From the NCBI GenBank assembly GCA_958295495.1, contig OY282352.1, forward strand, positions 2,232,001 to 2,296,000: 64,000 bases of DNA, given 5' to 3'. Both the position numbers and the translations under genes were made by a program. This DNA comes from an uncultured Latescibacterota bacterium. GTDB taxonomy: Bacteria > Latescibacterota > UBA2968 > UBA8231. The notes under the pieces were generated by a model that had not been told where the DNA came from, made no database searches, and was given only the letters and a program-made list of their open reading frames with translations. Shown in pieces: positions 49,550 to 58,630 of the stretch; positions within the stretch are counted from its first letter, which is position 1, and each line of letters starts with the position of its first letter.

Positions 49550-51919
49550 ATGAAGAGTACTCGCGCACTATGTCTCGTGGTCGCGTTGGGCAGTTTCGCC
49601 TTTGGCGAGCGCGTCTCGTTTGACTCCCGCTCCGCTTGGCAAGAGTGGACGTACCCGGTCGATGCGGTGGACCTCCAAGCGACCGGCCGCATCCAGCCCG
49701 TGCCCGTGCGCAAAAACATCAACGCGGTGCGCAATGCCGAGCACTTTGGCGGCGGCATCCGCCGCGTCGGCAGCAACGCCCGCGCCGCCGGCCTCATCAT
49801 GGATGGCGACCCGACGACGAGCTGGTCGCCCGACCCGGCCGACGGCCTTGAAAACGCCTATATCGAACTCGACTTGGGCCGCTTGGTGACGGCTTCCGAG
49901 ATCGTCATCACTTTCGACGAGGCCGCGCCGCCCTTTGAGTTTTTCAACATTCTGCTGTCGAGCGGCGAGAAGTTTTTTACCAACGCCCTGGTGCCCGTGG
50001 AAGGCACCTTGGGCTACGGCCTCGCCAAGGGAGTTGGATTCAACGACAGCCATGAACTCGTCCTCGACCCCCGTCAGCGCACCTTGGGCTTGAGCGCGGC
50101 CGGCTCGGACGACCTTGGCGGCGGCTTTGTCGATGGCACCGTCCGCGAGTTCAAGGAATCCTCGGGCCTAGTCCGCATCATTCGCATTGAGCTGTCCAAG
50201 TTCGTCGAAGGCGCCGGCCTGGCCGAGATTTCGGTCTCCACCATCGGCGACAACATCTCCCTCGGAATCATTGAGCGCGGCGGCAACATCGAACTCATCA
50301 CCGACTTGCAGGCCGTGCTCTCCGGCGGCGAGAACATGGTCGACGGCGACATCGTCACCAACTGGGGCATGCAGACCTACCACCAGACTCAGACCGGCTT
50401 CGACATCTTCAATCGCATCATTTTCGATCTAGGGGCCCATTACTGGATTGACCAGATCCGCATCATTGGCGAACCGGCCGGTGCCCCGTCGCGGATTCGC
50501 AGCCGCTACGCCAACTTCTTCTGGTATCAGCTCCTCGCTTCCGACGGCTCAATCGCCCCGGACGGCACCCTAAATTTTCACGAGATCGCCTTTGTTGACG
50601 ACAGCCCACTGAACGAGACGGATATCCGCAACTTCGACCACCAATTCGACTTGCAAAAAATCCGCTACATCAAGCACTATTTCCCTTCCTCCCGCCACGG
50701 CGGCCAGCGCACCGGCACCCACGGCCACTATCGCCTCTTCGCCCTGATTAGCGAGTTCCAGATTTACGGCGAGGGCTTTCCAGCCGAGTTGCAGCTAACC
50801 TCGCCGATCCTCGACCTCGGCGAAGCTAAGGCCCTGACCTCAGTCGAGTGGGACGCCGACGTGCCGCCCGGTACGCGCATTGAGCTACGCAGCCGCACCG
50901 GCGGGGAAGTCGTCGAGAATATCCACTACTTCGACAAGAAGGGGAAAGAGATTACCGAGCGGAAGTGGAACAAGACGCCCAAGAGCTTGCGCGGGCCAAC
51001 CCAAGTCGCGATTTCCGTCGGCTCGGACTGGAGCGTCTGGAGCGATCCGTACGTGACGTCGGGCGCGCTCTTTAGCTCGCCCTCGCCGCGCCGCTATGTC
51101 CGGCTCGACCTGCGCTTGATCTCGGACGATCCCAACGCGGCACCGGCGATCAACGCCCTGCACTTGAACGCGGAAAATCCCATTGCCCTCAAAACCCGCG
51201 CCGAGGTCTTCCCCAGTCAAGTCGAACCGGGCGTCAAAAAGGACTTTACGTACTTTGTCCTGCCGACTTTTGGCGGGCGCTCGCAGGGCTTTGACCGCCT
51301 GACCATGACCGCGTCCGTGCCCGTTGATTTCACCAGCCTGAAGTTGGGCGACGAGCCGGTGGAGGTCGCAAGCACCCCGGTCGCCGAAGGGTTTGTCGTC
51401 AATTTACCGGCCATGGTCCGCCGCTCGGAGCTAATTGAGCTGTCGTTCAGCAGTACCATTTACCAAAACCAGACGCGCTTCGACCTTTTCCTCGGCAACA
51501 GCAACCTCGGCACAGATGTGCGCCAGCTCGTCGACCAAGGCGACGCCAAAGCCGATGTGCCGAGCGAATCCGTCTCGGTGCAACTGCCGGTCAACAACCT
51601 CCTGCTGGCCAACGTCGCCCTTTCGACGCGCGTGCTGACGCCCAATGGCGACGGGGTCGGCGACGAGCTGGCCATTGAATTCGATGCCCTCAAGCTGGTG
51701 ACGCCGCGGCCAGTCCGGGTCCACATCTACGACTTGGCCGGCCGCCAAGTGCGCGTCCTCGACAGCGGCGATGGGCTCGCTCGGCGCTATCGCTTCACTT
51801 GGAACGGCCGCGACGGCGCCGGTGCGCTCGTGCGGCCGGGGACCTATCTAGTGCAGATCGAAATTGCCGGCGACTCCCAAACCGAGACGGTGCAGCGGAT
51901 CGTGCCGGTGGCCTACTGA
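49550..51919 (+). CDS. Type A surface protein: discoidin-like domains + FlgD-type tail
   Basis: 789-residue exported protein with AAAGGAG upstream and signal MKSTRALCLVVALGSFAFG. It follows the type A plan of 44137-46479: EHFGGGIRRVGSNARAAGLI, LIMDGDPTTSWSPDPADG...AYIELDLGR, STIGDNISLGIIERGGNIEL, a second discoidin-like unit (IIFDLGAHYWIDQIRIIG), SPILDLGEAKALTSVEWD, GSDWSVWS, and EVFPSQVEPGVKKDFTYFV. The tail has LTPNGDGVGDELAIEF, IYDLAGRQVRVL, WNGRDGAGALVRPGTY and ends PVAY. Alternation with type B genes implies duplication of an A-B pair. Confidence 0.83.
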   Translation: MKSTRALCLVVALGSFAFGERVSFDSRSAWQEWTYPVDAVDLQATGRIQPVPVRKNINAVRNAEHFGGGIRRVGSNARAAGLIMDGDPTTSWSPDPADGLENAYIELDLGRLVTASEIVITFDEAAPPFEFFNILLSSGEKFFTNALVPVEGTLGYGLAKGVGFNDSHELVLDPRQRTLGLSAAGSDDLGGGFVDGTVREFKESSGLVRIIRIELSKFVEGAGLAEISVSTIGDNISLGIIERGGNIELITDLQAVLSGGENMVDGDIVTNWGMQTYHQTQTGFDIFNRIIFDLGAHYWIDQIRIIGEPAGAPSRIRSRYANFFWYQLLASDGSIAPDGTLNFHEIAFVDDSPLNETDIRNFDHQFDLQKIRYIKHYFPSSRHGGQRTGTHGHYRLFALISEFQIYGEGFPAELQLTSPILDLGEAKALTSVEWDADVPPGTRIELRSRTGGEVVENIHYFDKKGKEITERKWNKTPKSLRGPTQVAISVGSDWSVWSDPYVTSGALFSSPSPRRYVRLDLRLISDDPNAAPAINALHLNAENPIALKTRAEVFPSQVEPGVKKDFTYFVLPTFGGRSQGFDRLTMTASVPVDFTSLKLGDEPVEVASTPVAEGFVVNLPAMVRRSELIELSFSSTIYQNQTRFDLFLGNSNLGTDVRQLVDQGDAKADVPSESVSVQLPVNNLLLANVALSTRVLTPNGDGVGDELAIEFDALKLVTPRPVRVHIYDLAGRQVRVLDSGDGLARRYRFTWNGRDGAGALVRPGTYLVQIEIAGDSQTETVQRIVPVAY

Positions 51920-51960
51920 GGAGGTGTGCTTTGCCACCTTACAGCAAAAAAGGAACAGCG

Positions 51961-53742
51961 ATGACCCGTGCCGCACTCGCATTAGCCTGCCTAGCGATGG
52001 GATATAGCACTCCGGCCGCGGCCGCAGAACGGCTTAAAATAGGCGGCGATGGGCTGGAGTGGGAGAGCAACTCACTCGTCTTCAACGCCCTCGAAGTCAC
52101 CGACGAGGGGGCTCTCTCGCCGCTGGAGGCCAATCCCGAGGAAAACATTCTGCCGCGCATCAAGGAGCTCGGCGGCAGCGCGACCACCTCGGTGAGCACG
52201 GCGGCAGCGCGTTCCAACCAGATACTCAACGAACTCATCGACGACTCTCACACCACGGGCTGGCGCGTGTACACCCACTCCAACGGCGCCGAACTTGAAG
52301 TCGATATGGGTGCTATCTTCGTCCTCCATCGCCTCTATTTTCGGCGCGGCGTCCTCAACGACGACGAGCGCTCGCTGCGCGGGTACGAGTTCTACGTCAA
52401 CGACGGCGATTCGCTCAACTTTGTCGGCGGCAATCCCGTGTACGCGCTCATAGCACAAGACCGCTCGCACGGCCTGCCCGAGCTAGACCTGAGCTTCCCG
52501 CCGACGCAGGTGCGCTTTTTTAGGCTGCGCAGCACGGGCGAACGCGGCTTCCAGATGGGCGATCTCGAGGTTTTTGGCGTCGGCGTCACGCCCCTCGCCC
52601 AGTACATATCGCAAGTGATTGACCTAGGCGAAGCGGCCAACTTCGGACCGGTTGACGTGTACGGCCGCATCGATGGCAATGCTCAAGCCCAGTTCAGCAC
52701 CAAGACCGGCTTCGTCGCCACGGACTCGCTCTACTTCCGCCAGACGGGCATTCCCGGGGAATTGGAGGAAGTGTCCCTAGCGAATTTCGACCGCACGCTC
52801 GACCCCTCGTACGCGGGCGTCATCCGCGAAAACGACCGCGACTGGAGCGCGTGGTCTCCACCCTACGCCGAACCCCTCGGATCCCCGCTCAATTCGCCGG
52901 ACAACCGGCGCTACCTCCAGTTCCAATTCAAGCTCCTGTCGAGCAGCTTGCTCGACAAAGCCGTCATTGACTCCGTCGTCTTCAACTACACGGTGCCGGC
53001 CCTCGCCGATTCGGTCATTGCCGAAATCAGCCCGGCCACGGCGACTCTCGGGCAGGAGAACGACTTTACCTATCACCTGCGCTCGGTCGTCGCGAGCGGC
53101 AACCGCGGCTTTGACACCGTGATCATTCACACGCCGTTTGCGGCCCGCGCCACGGGTGTGCGCGTCGATGGCGTGGAGCTTGACAACTTCACCTCGGCGT
53201 CCGATTTGGGCCGCTTACAGGTCAGCTTTCCCGACGAGCGCATCACCCGCAGCGGCCAAGAAGTCGCCGTGCGCTTCGCCAGCTTGGTGACCGTCTCGGG
53301 CACGGAATTTCGCGGCGAGGTCGCCGACAGCCAGTCCGACGCGTTTCCGCAGCGAGTCGCTTTTGGCGATGCGGCCGAAGAAGTCGCCGACAACACGCTC
53401 GTCGTCAGCGCCCGCATCGACGACGAGCTTTTTACCGGCGTCGCGTTCTCGTCCGCGGTAATCACGCCCAATGGCGACGGCATCAACGACCAGATCACCC
53501 TCGACTACATCCTGCTCAAGGCGACCCACGAGGTCGAGGTCGAGGTCGTCTTGTACGACTTGAGCGGCCGGCCGGTGCATCGCCTCTACAAAGCCCGCGA
53601 CCGCTCTGGCCCCAACCAAGTTAGCTGGGATGGTCGCGCCGGCCGCGGCACCGTGCCGCCGGGTATGTACTTGCTTCGCCTCAAGGCCGCTACCGACGCC
53701 GGCATCGCCACGCAGATGCGGAGCATTGCCGTAGTGTACTGA
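51961..53742 (+). CDS. Type B surface protein: single discoidin-like domain + FlgD-type tail
   Basis: 593-residue exported protein; start 51961 follows AAAGGA and gives a signal to PAAAA. It matches the type B protein at 47713: LIDDSHTTGWRVYTHSNGAE, a discoidin-like core (LEVDMGAIFVLHRLYFRRG), YISQVIDLGEAANFGPVDVY, RDWSAWSPPYAEPLGSPLNS, and AEISPATATLGQENDFTYHL. The tail has ITPNGDGINDQITLDY, LYDLSGRPVHRL, WDGRAGRGTVPPGMY and ends AVVY. A barrel-type outer-membrane protein gene follows after about 100 bases. Confidence 0.82.
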   Translation: MTRAALALACLAMGYSTPAAAAERLKIGGDGLEWESNSLVFNALEVTDEGALSPLEANPEENILPRIKELGGSATTSVSTAAARSNQILNELIDDSHTTGWRVYTHSNGAELEVDMGAIFVLHRLYFRRGVLNDDERSLRGYEFYVNDGDSLNFVGGNPVYALIAQDRSHGLPELDLSFPPTQVRFFRLRSTGERGFQMGDLEVFGVGVTPLAQYISQVIDLGEAANFGPVDVYGRIDGNAQAQFSTKTGFVATDSLYFRQTGIPGELEEVSLANFDRTLDPSYAGVIRENDRDWSAWSPPYAEPLGSPLNSPDNRRYLQFQFKLLSSSLLDKAVIDSVVFNYTVPALADSVIAEISPATATLGQENDFTYHLRSVVASGNRGFDTVIIHTPFAARATGVRVDGVELDNFTSASDLGRLQVSFPDERITRSGQEVAVRFASLVTVSGTEFRGEVADSQSDAFPQRVAFGDAAEEVADNTLVVSARIDDELFTGVAFSSAVITPNGDGINDQITLDYILLKATHEVEVEVVLYDLSGRPVHRLYKARDRSGPNQVSWDGRAGRGTVPPGMYLLRLKAATDAGIATQMRSIAVVY

Positions 53743-53844
53743 TGTATCACTGGTCAGTGGTTGGTGATTAGTAGCCAGTCCCCGCACCGCGCCCTAGGGG
53801 CGAGGGGCTGACCACACTAAAAACGTTTCTAAGGGAGGGTTGTT

Positions 53845-56463
53845 ATGCACAAAGTTATGTTCTGGGGGGTTGCCTTGCTGGTCCTAGCCGTTGCAGCGTC
53901 CAGCGTCCAAGCGGCGACTCCAGGGCGCGAGCGCGGTGCCACCTCGCAGGTTAGGATCGAAGGCTTCGACCCGCTGATCCCGACCCTGCGCAAGTGGTAC
54001 GTGCCCCAAGACCTCTACTACATCTATCACTGGGGTGGCTACAAGTACACCAACTACTCCAAGGAACCCTATCAGCGCTACGTCCGCACCTCGCTGGAGG
54101 GCACGGGCCAGTACGACATTTTCGGCAACTGGATCACCCGCGGCTGGCGCGTGTACGAGTGGCGTCAGCAGCAGCCACTGGCCTTCGGCAGCACGGTCTT
54201 CAAAGACGCCAAATTCAGCCAGTGGTTCCAAAACCTAATCGTGGCCGCGGACTCCAAGGGCCAGTACTACTCCGCTCTGACCGTCGGCGATCAAATCCGC
54301 ACGACCCTGACCCCGCTGACCTTCAGCCGTTCGCGTTTCAACGGCGTCCAGTGGGACTTTGCGTCCGACAAGTACGAGGCCACAGTGCTGTTGTCGCGCG
54401 TCAATCAGCCCGTGGTGCTCGCACAGGGGGGCAACCGGGTACAAGACACGGACTTCACCAACTTCGTCGGCCTGCGCGGCACCGCCCAAGTTGGCGACTT
54501 CATGGGCTTAGGGCTCACCTATGTCAATACGAACTTTGGCTCGGCGAGCAGCGATTTCTCGGAAAACTCGCGCGCCGGTTTGCTGACCAGCAGCCAGAAC
54601 TCGGGCAACGTCACCGAAATCACCATCCGCATCTCCGACGATTCGCCCGGCGATGGCTCCGGGGCCCTGTTTTTCTCGGCGCAGATGATCGTCGATGGCC
54701 AAGAGACCTCCGTTAATCCCACTATTGAGGGGGGGCGCCAGCGCGAGGGCTTCCTCGAGGCCCTCGAAGAGGCTCCGATCCTCCTCCGCTACCGAGTGCC
54801 CGACCCGCTGGTGGTGCAAAAGGTCAGCTTTGCCATGGTACTCTCCAACGACTACCGAGTGGAGATAACCTCCAATTTGCAGACGAATATCAACGGCCAG
54901 CCCATCTTCTTGCCGGTTGCGCGCTCCGAAGGCAATGTGCGCGACAACACCAACCAGCGCGTCGTCCGCTTTGACTACGGGCTGCCCTCGGCCAACCAAA
55001 TCGCCAGCGTGGACTTGGTCATCGAGGATATCTGGGGCATGGAGGTGCGCGGCGAATTTGCGCGCAACACCCAGTTTCAGCGCTATCCCAACATTAACAT
55101 CCAGAAACTGAGTAACCTCAAAAAGAGCGACAGCATGGCCGATGCTTGGTTCATCAACGCCACGCGCCGCACGGGCCGTTACTTTGGCTACGGCGAGGTG
55201 TTCAGCATGGACTACGGGTACACCACGCGTGGCTACATCACCGACCAAAACGATGTCGTGGATTACGAAAACCAGCGGCAGAACTGGTTCGAGTACATCG
55301 ACGACAACGACGATCAAGACCAGCTCGTCGATTGGCCGCGCTTTGGCGATACAGGCGGCGGCGATAACGCCGTCTTCCCCGGCCTCGACGAAAACAACGA
55401 CTTGCTCTCGGATTTCAACGAAAACTCCAACCTCACCCCGGACTACGAAGAGCCGTTCTTGCGCCACTACATTGACCCGCCCGACTTTCTCTTCGGCGTC
55501 GATATGAACCACAACACCGTGGTGGATCGCTTTGAAAACGACGACGAGGCCGACTATCCCTACCGCAAGGGCCATCGCGGCTGGAACGCGTACGGGGGGG
55601 CCGAGATTTATCCGGGGGTCAATATCACCGTAGGCCGCAACCGCGAGTGGCTGATTGCCGGCGAAGAGCGGTCAACAGCCGTGTACGGGTTGCTCAGCGC
55701 GGTGCGCGATGTCTCGCGGACGGGCAAGTTCGAGGTCTTCTACATGCTCAAGTTCGTCGAGGACAACATCGCCGACAATCTGCTGCAATGGGTGCAGCGC
55801 CCTGGCTCCATCGGCGGCTTGCAACCTTTTGACGACCCCCTAATCACCCAAAACACCGTCGTCAATCAGAGCTTCGTCGGCTACAAGTACACCCGTGGCA
55901 ACCTGACCTTTGGCAACAAGTTCCGCTTCGATCACTTCAAACAGCGCGGCCAAGCGGCCGAGCGCCTCCGCGACAGCGCGTTCTTAGGCGTGATCAACAA
56001 GGCGGATTATCCGTTTTCCATTGGGCGCGACGTCACCTTGATCCCGCGCTGGAAAAACATGTGGCGCAAGCGCACCCAACCGCGCACCGTCCAGCTCGAG
56101 ATCAACGAATTGAGCGAAATTTTCTCCCTGTCGGCCGTGTTCCCGGTGCTGACGCGAAGCCGCGTCGAGGTCGGGGTGGAGGCCATAATTTTTCGCAATG
56201 CCGAGACGATCCCAGACCCGCTGCCGCCCGAGTACATCGACGACTTCTTAGGCAAGGTTCTCACCGTGCAATACACCAATCGGGTGCAGTACCTAGGGTA
56301 CAGCATTACATCCAACGTTGGCTTTCAGGTCAACGACATCAACTTCGTCAACCTCGCCGACCAAGACGTGAGCAATACCATTGCCTTCATCGAGATTTAT
56401 GCCGGGCAAGAAGAAGAACGTCTGGGTGGCCGGCCAGCCGAAAGAAGGGGATGGAGCTTTTGA
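53845..56463 (+). CDS. Large outer-membrane beta-barrel candidate with Asp/Asn-rich inserts
   Basis: 872-residue exported protein (GGGAGGG upstream; signal ends SSVQA, ~residue 23). It is rich in alternating aromatic/polar strands and ends in phenylalanine (RRGWSF), as expected for a BAM-assembled barrel. A central insert has acidic, calcium-loop-like segments (DDNDDQDQLVDWPRFGD, DENNDLLSDFNENSN, DMNHNTVVDRFENDDEAD). I recognise no named family. It follows four surface-protein genes and overlaps the next gene, a parvulin lipoprotein, by 13 bases. A role as anchor or export pore for the discoidin/FlgD proteins is a hypothesis. Confidence 0.75.
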   Translation: MHKVMFWGVALLVLAVAASSVQAATPGRERGATSQVRIEGFDPLIPTLRKWYVPQDLYYIYHWGGYKYTNYSKEPYQRYVRTSLEGTGQYDIFGNWITRGWRVYEWRQQQPLAFGSTVFKDAKFSQWFQNLIVAADSKGQYYSALTVGDQIRTTLTPLTFSRSRFNGVQWDFASDKYEATVLLSRVNQPVVLAQGGNRVQDTDFTNFVGLRGTAQVGDFMGLGLTYVNTNFGSASSDFSENSRAGLLTSSQNSGNVTEITIRISDDSPGDGSGALFFSAQMIVDGQETSVNPTIEGGRQREGFLEALEEAPILLRYRVPDPLVVQKVSFAMVLSNDYRVEITSNLQTNINGQPIFLPVARSEGNVRDNTNQRVVRFDYGLPSANQIASVDLVIEDIWGMEVRGEFARNTQFQRYPNINIQKLSNLKKSDSMADAWFINATRRTGRYFGYGEVFSMDYGYTTRGYITDQNDVVDYENQRQNWFEYIDDNDDQDQLVDWPRFGDTGGGDNAVFPGLDENNDLLSDFNENSNLTPDYEEPFLRHYIDPPDFLFGVDMNHNTVVDRFENDDEADYPYRKGHRGWNAYGGAEIYPGVNITVGRNREWLIAGEERSTAVYGLLSAVRDVSRTGKFEVFYMLKFVEDNIADNLLQWVQRPGSIGGLQPFDDPLITQNTVVNQSFVGYKYTRGNLTFGNKFRFDHFKQRGQAAERLRDSAFLGVINKADYPFSIGRDVTLIPRWKNMWRKRTQPRTVQLEINELSEIFSLSAVFPVLTRSRVEVGVEAIIFRNAETIPDPLPPEYIDDFLGKVLTVQYTNRVQYLGYSITSNVGFQVNDINFVNLADQDVSNTIAFIEIYAGQEEERLGGRPAERRGWSF

Positions 56464-57761
56464 AATCGCCGGCGGCCCTCCTAGCCGTGGGCTTATGGGC
56501 TTGCGCCGACGCGCCGCCAGAAGAAAGCGCGTCGGCGGTCTTGGCTCGAGTGGGCGAGGCCGAGATTAGCGAGCGGGATTTTGCCGCTGCCCTAGAAAAG
56601 CTACCCGCCGGCAGCGAAGCCCAGACCCTCGCGGATTGGCGACGCCAATTTCAGGCCCTCATCGACAAGGAGCTCCTGCTGCTCGAAGCCCGCGCCCAAG
56701 GGCTAGACGAAGCGGTCGCCGGTGCGGTGGCGGCTTGGGAGCGCAAGGAGTTAGTCGAGCAATTGCTCGTGCGCGAGATGGGCGAGCAGTTGGCTTATGC
56801 GGAACCTGAGCTTGCGGAATTTTTCGCCGAATCGGGCGCGGCCCGCGAAATTCGCCTGCGTCGCTTGGCCGTGCACGATCGGGCCGCAGCCTTGGAGGCT
56901 CTCAAAAAGGTTCAAGATGGGGTGGATTTGCCCGGAGAGTGGAGCGAGAGCGGGTGGCTCAACGCGCTCAACGCGGGCGACGCGCGCGTGGCCGCCCTGT
57001 TCTTGCGCGAAGTGGGGGATGTTGAGTTGGTGGAAACCGACGGGCACTATTTGTTGATAACCATTGCGGCCGAGCGCGAGGTCTCATTGGCGGACCGTCG
57101 CCCACTCGTGGAAGCGGCCCTAACTCGGCACAAGAAGCAACAGGCGAACTTGGCCTATCTAGAACAGTTGACCAGCCAATACGCGGTGCAGTTAGACACG
57201 GCCAGGTTGCGACAGGTCGTCGCGGGCGCGGCGCGGCCAGAGGTGCGGTTGGTCCGCAGTAACGCGGGCGACTGGAGCGCGGCAGACTACCAGCAGGCTC
57301 TCGTCCGGCTCGGTGCAGACGCCGATCCACTGCCGGCCGATGTCAGCGCCCTCGGGTTCAAGGTGACGCGGGCCTTTGTCGTCGATCAGATTCTGCCGCA
57401 GGAGGCGCGCAAGCACAATTTTTACGCCGAGTTGGAGCCGCGCCGTGCAACGGTGCGCGAACAGAAGCTCATCCAAGCCTTGTGGGAGCGGGAAATTTTC
57501 GCGCACATTCAGATTGACCCCGCGCAAGTACGCGCCTTTTACGAGGCCAACGCGCAACGCTACGCCCGCTCGGGCGCAGTCGGGCGCCAACTGCAAGCCC
57601 AAGTCGCGCGCGATTTGCGCGACGCCCAAGCCGCGCCCCTATTCGACCGCTACATCGAGCAACTGCGCGAGAAATACGCCGCGGTGGTTGCGGTGGAGGA
57701 AGGGCCGTTTGGGGAATTTGTCTCCCGGCGGAGACAGGCTACAAATCCAGTCGAGCTATAA
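56451..57761 (+). CDS. SurA/PpiC-like lipoprotein (degenerate parvulin)
   Basis: 436-residue predicted lipoprotein; ATG 56451 lies within the end of the barrel gene with AAGAAGG just ahead, and the signal ends GLWAC (Cys18). A SurA_N-like helical part (VLARVGEAEISERDFAAALE...FQALIDKELLLLEARAQGL) precedes a weakly conserved isomerase-like unit (REIRLRRLAVHDRAAALEAL, FLREVGDVELVETDGHYLLI). Without clear catalytic landmarks, chaperone rather than isomerase activity is more likely. Coupling to the barrel gene suggests it helps that protein fold. Confidence 0.75.
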   Translation: MELLKSPAALLAVGLWACADAPPEESASAVLARVGEAEISERDFAAALEKLPAGSEAQTLADWRRQFQALIDKELLLLEARAQGLDEAVAGAVAAWERKELVEQLLVREMGEQLAYAEPELAEFFAESGAAREIRLRRLAVHDRAAALEALKKVQDGVDLPGEWSESGWLNALNAGDARVAALFLREVGDVELVETDGHYLLITIAAEREVSLADRRPLVEAALTRHKKQQANLAYLEQLTSQYAVQLDTARLRQVVAGAARPEVRLVRSNAGDWSAADYQQALVRLGADADPLPADVSALGFKVTRAFVVDQILPQEARKHNFYAELEPRRATVREQKLIQALWEREIFAHIQIDPAQVRAFYEANAQRYARSGAVGRQLQAQVARDLRDAQAAPLFDRYIEQLREKYAAVVAVEEGPFGEFVSRRRQATNPVEL

Positions 57762-57783
57762 GTCCGTCAGAGAGGAGTGTTTT

Positions 57784-58548
57784 ATGTACGCTTACCAAAA
57801 AATTTCCATCCTCGCCGTTGCGGCCCTCTTGTGGGGCTGCGGCCACTACCTAATCCCCGGGCGGTTTCAGCCCTTTGAGGCGGCCCAGCAGCAGACCGAC
57901 ATTCAAGGGGCGAGCATGAAAATCCTCGACGATGGCACGGTCACCTTCGTACAGAACCGCCTCGAAGTGTCCGTGCGGCCCATGATCGACGATGAGATCA
58001 ATCGCCAGTTCCCAACTCAGTCCACCAACGCCGGAGGCCCGGCCGACGAGCTACCGTCCAACCCGTTCACCTATGGCAATTGGATCGATCCGCGCACGGG
58101 CAAATCGCCTCAGCGCTTGTCCATCTTTAAGATCACGGTCAAAAACTACGAATACCCCAAGGTCAAGTTCGACCCGCTGACAGTGACCGCGGAGTCGGCA
58201 AATGGGCGACGCTATTATCCTTGGGGGAGTTATGACGTGGAGGAGTACTTCCGGCGCTTCCCCATAGCTTTCAATGGCTTGGGCAAATTGCGCTTCGACG
58301 ATCGTCTCGACCTCTACAACCTGACCAAGTACCCAGACGACGAGTTTTGCTTCTCGGGACAAGAGGTCGAAGGCTACGTGGTGTTCTCCAAGATCCACGA
58401 CGACGTCGCCGAGATCGTCGTCGAGATTCCCGAGTTGGGGTTGCGCTACAACTTCCGCAACGAACCCGTGGAGACCATTGACCTTCGCTTCCGCTTTAAG
58501 CGCGACATTCAGAAGGTCAAAAACATCGACAAACTGGCGACCAACTAG
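57784..58548 (+). CDS. Lipoprotein of unknown family in the surface locus
   Basis: 254-residue predicted lipoprotein; GAGGAG precedes ATG 57784 and the signal ends ALLWGC (Cys19). The mature part is beta-rich (VTFVQNRLEVSVRPM, SIFKITVKNYEYPKVKFDP, FSGQEVEGYVVFSKI, IVVEIPELGLRYNF), resembling small immunoglobulin-like sandwich lipoproteins. I do not recognise the family. A terminator follows, so this gene closes the transcript that begins upstream. Confidence 0.72.
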   Translation: MYAYQKISILAVAALLWGCGHYLIPGRFQPFEAAQQQTDIQGASMKILDDGTVTFVQNRLEVSVRPMIDDEINRQFPTQSTNAGGPADELPSNPFTYGNWIDPRTGKSPQRLSIFKITVKNYEYPKVKFDPLTVTAESANGRRYYPWGSYDVEEYFRRFPIAFNGLGKLRFDDRLDLYNLTKYPDDEFCFSGQEVEGYVVFSKIHDDVAEIVVEIPELGLRYNFRNEPVETIDLRFRFKRDIQKVKNIDKLATN

Positions 58549-58575
58549 CCAAGACCAGCCAAGCCGGACAACACT

Positions 58576-58604
58576 AGGGGCAGGCTTCGTGGCCTGCCTC
58601 TTTT
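58576..58604 (+). terminator. Intrinsic terminator
   Basis: Ten-base arms AGGGGCAGGC (58576-58585) and GCCTGCCTCT (58592-58601), one G-T pair, six-base loop TTCGTG, then TTT. It lies 28 bases after the stop at 58548 and separates the lipoprotein gene from the M28/FtsX gene. Confidence 0.75.
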
Positions 58605-58630
58605 GCTATCCGGCACCCGGCATTCGTTCA

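Noticed and set aside
53743..53844. Palindrome CACTGGTCAGTG and GC-rich repeat after the last type B gene
   Set aside because: The palindrome has too short a loop to be a hairpin and no T-run; I could not support a terminator or regulatory call.
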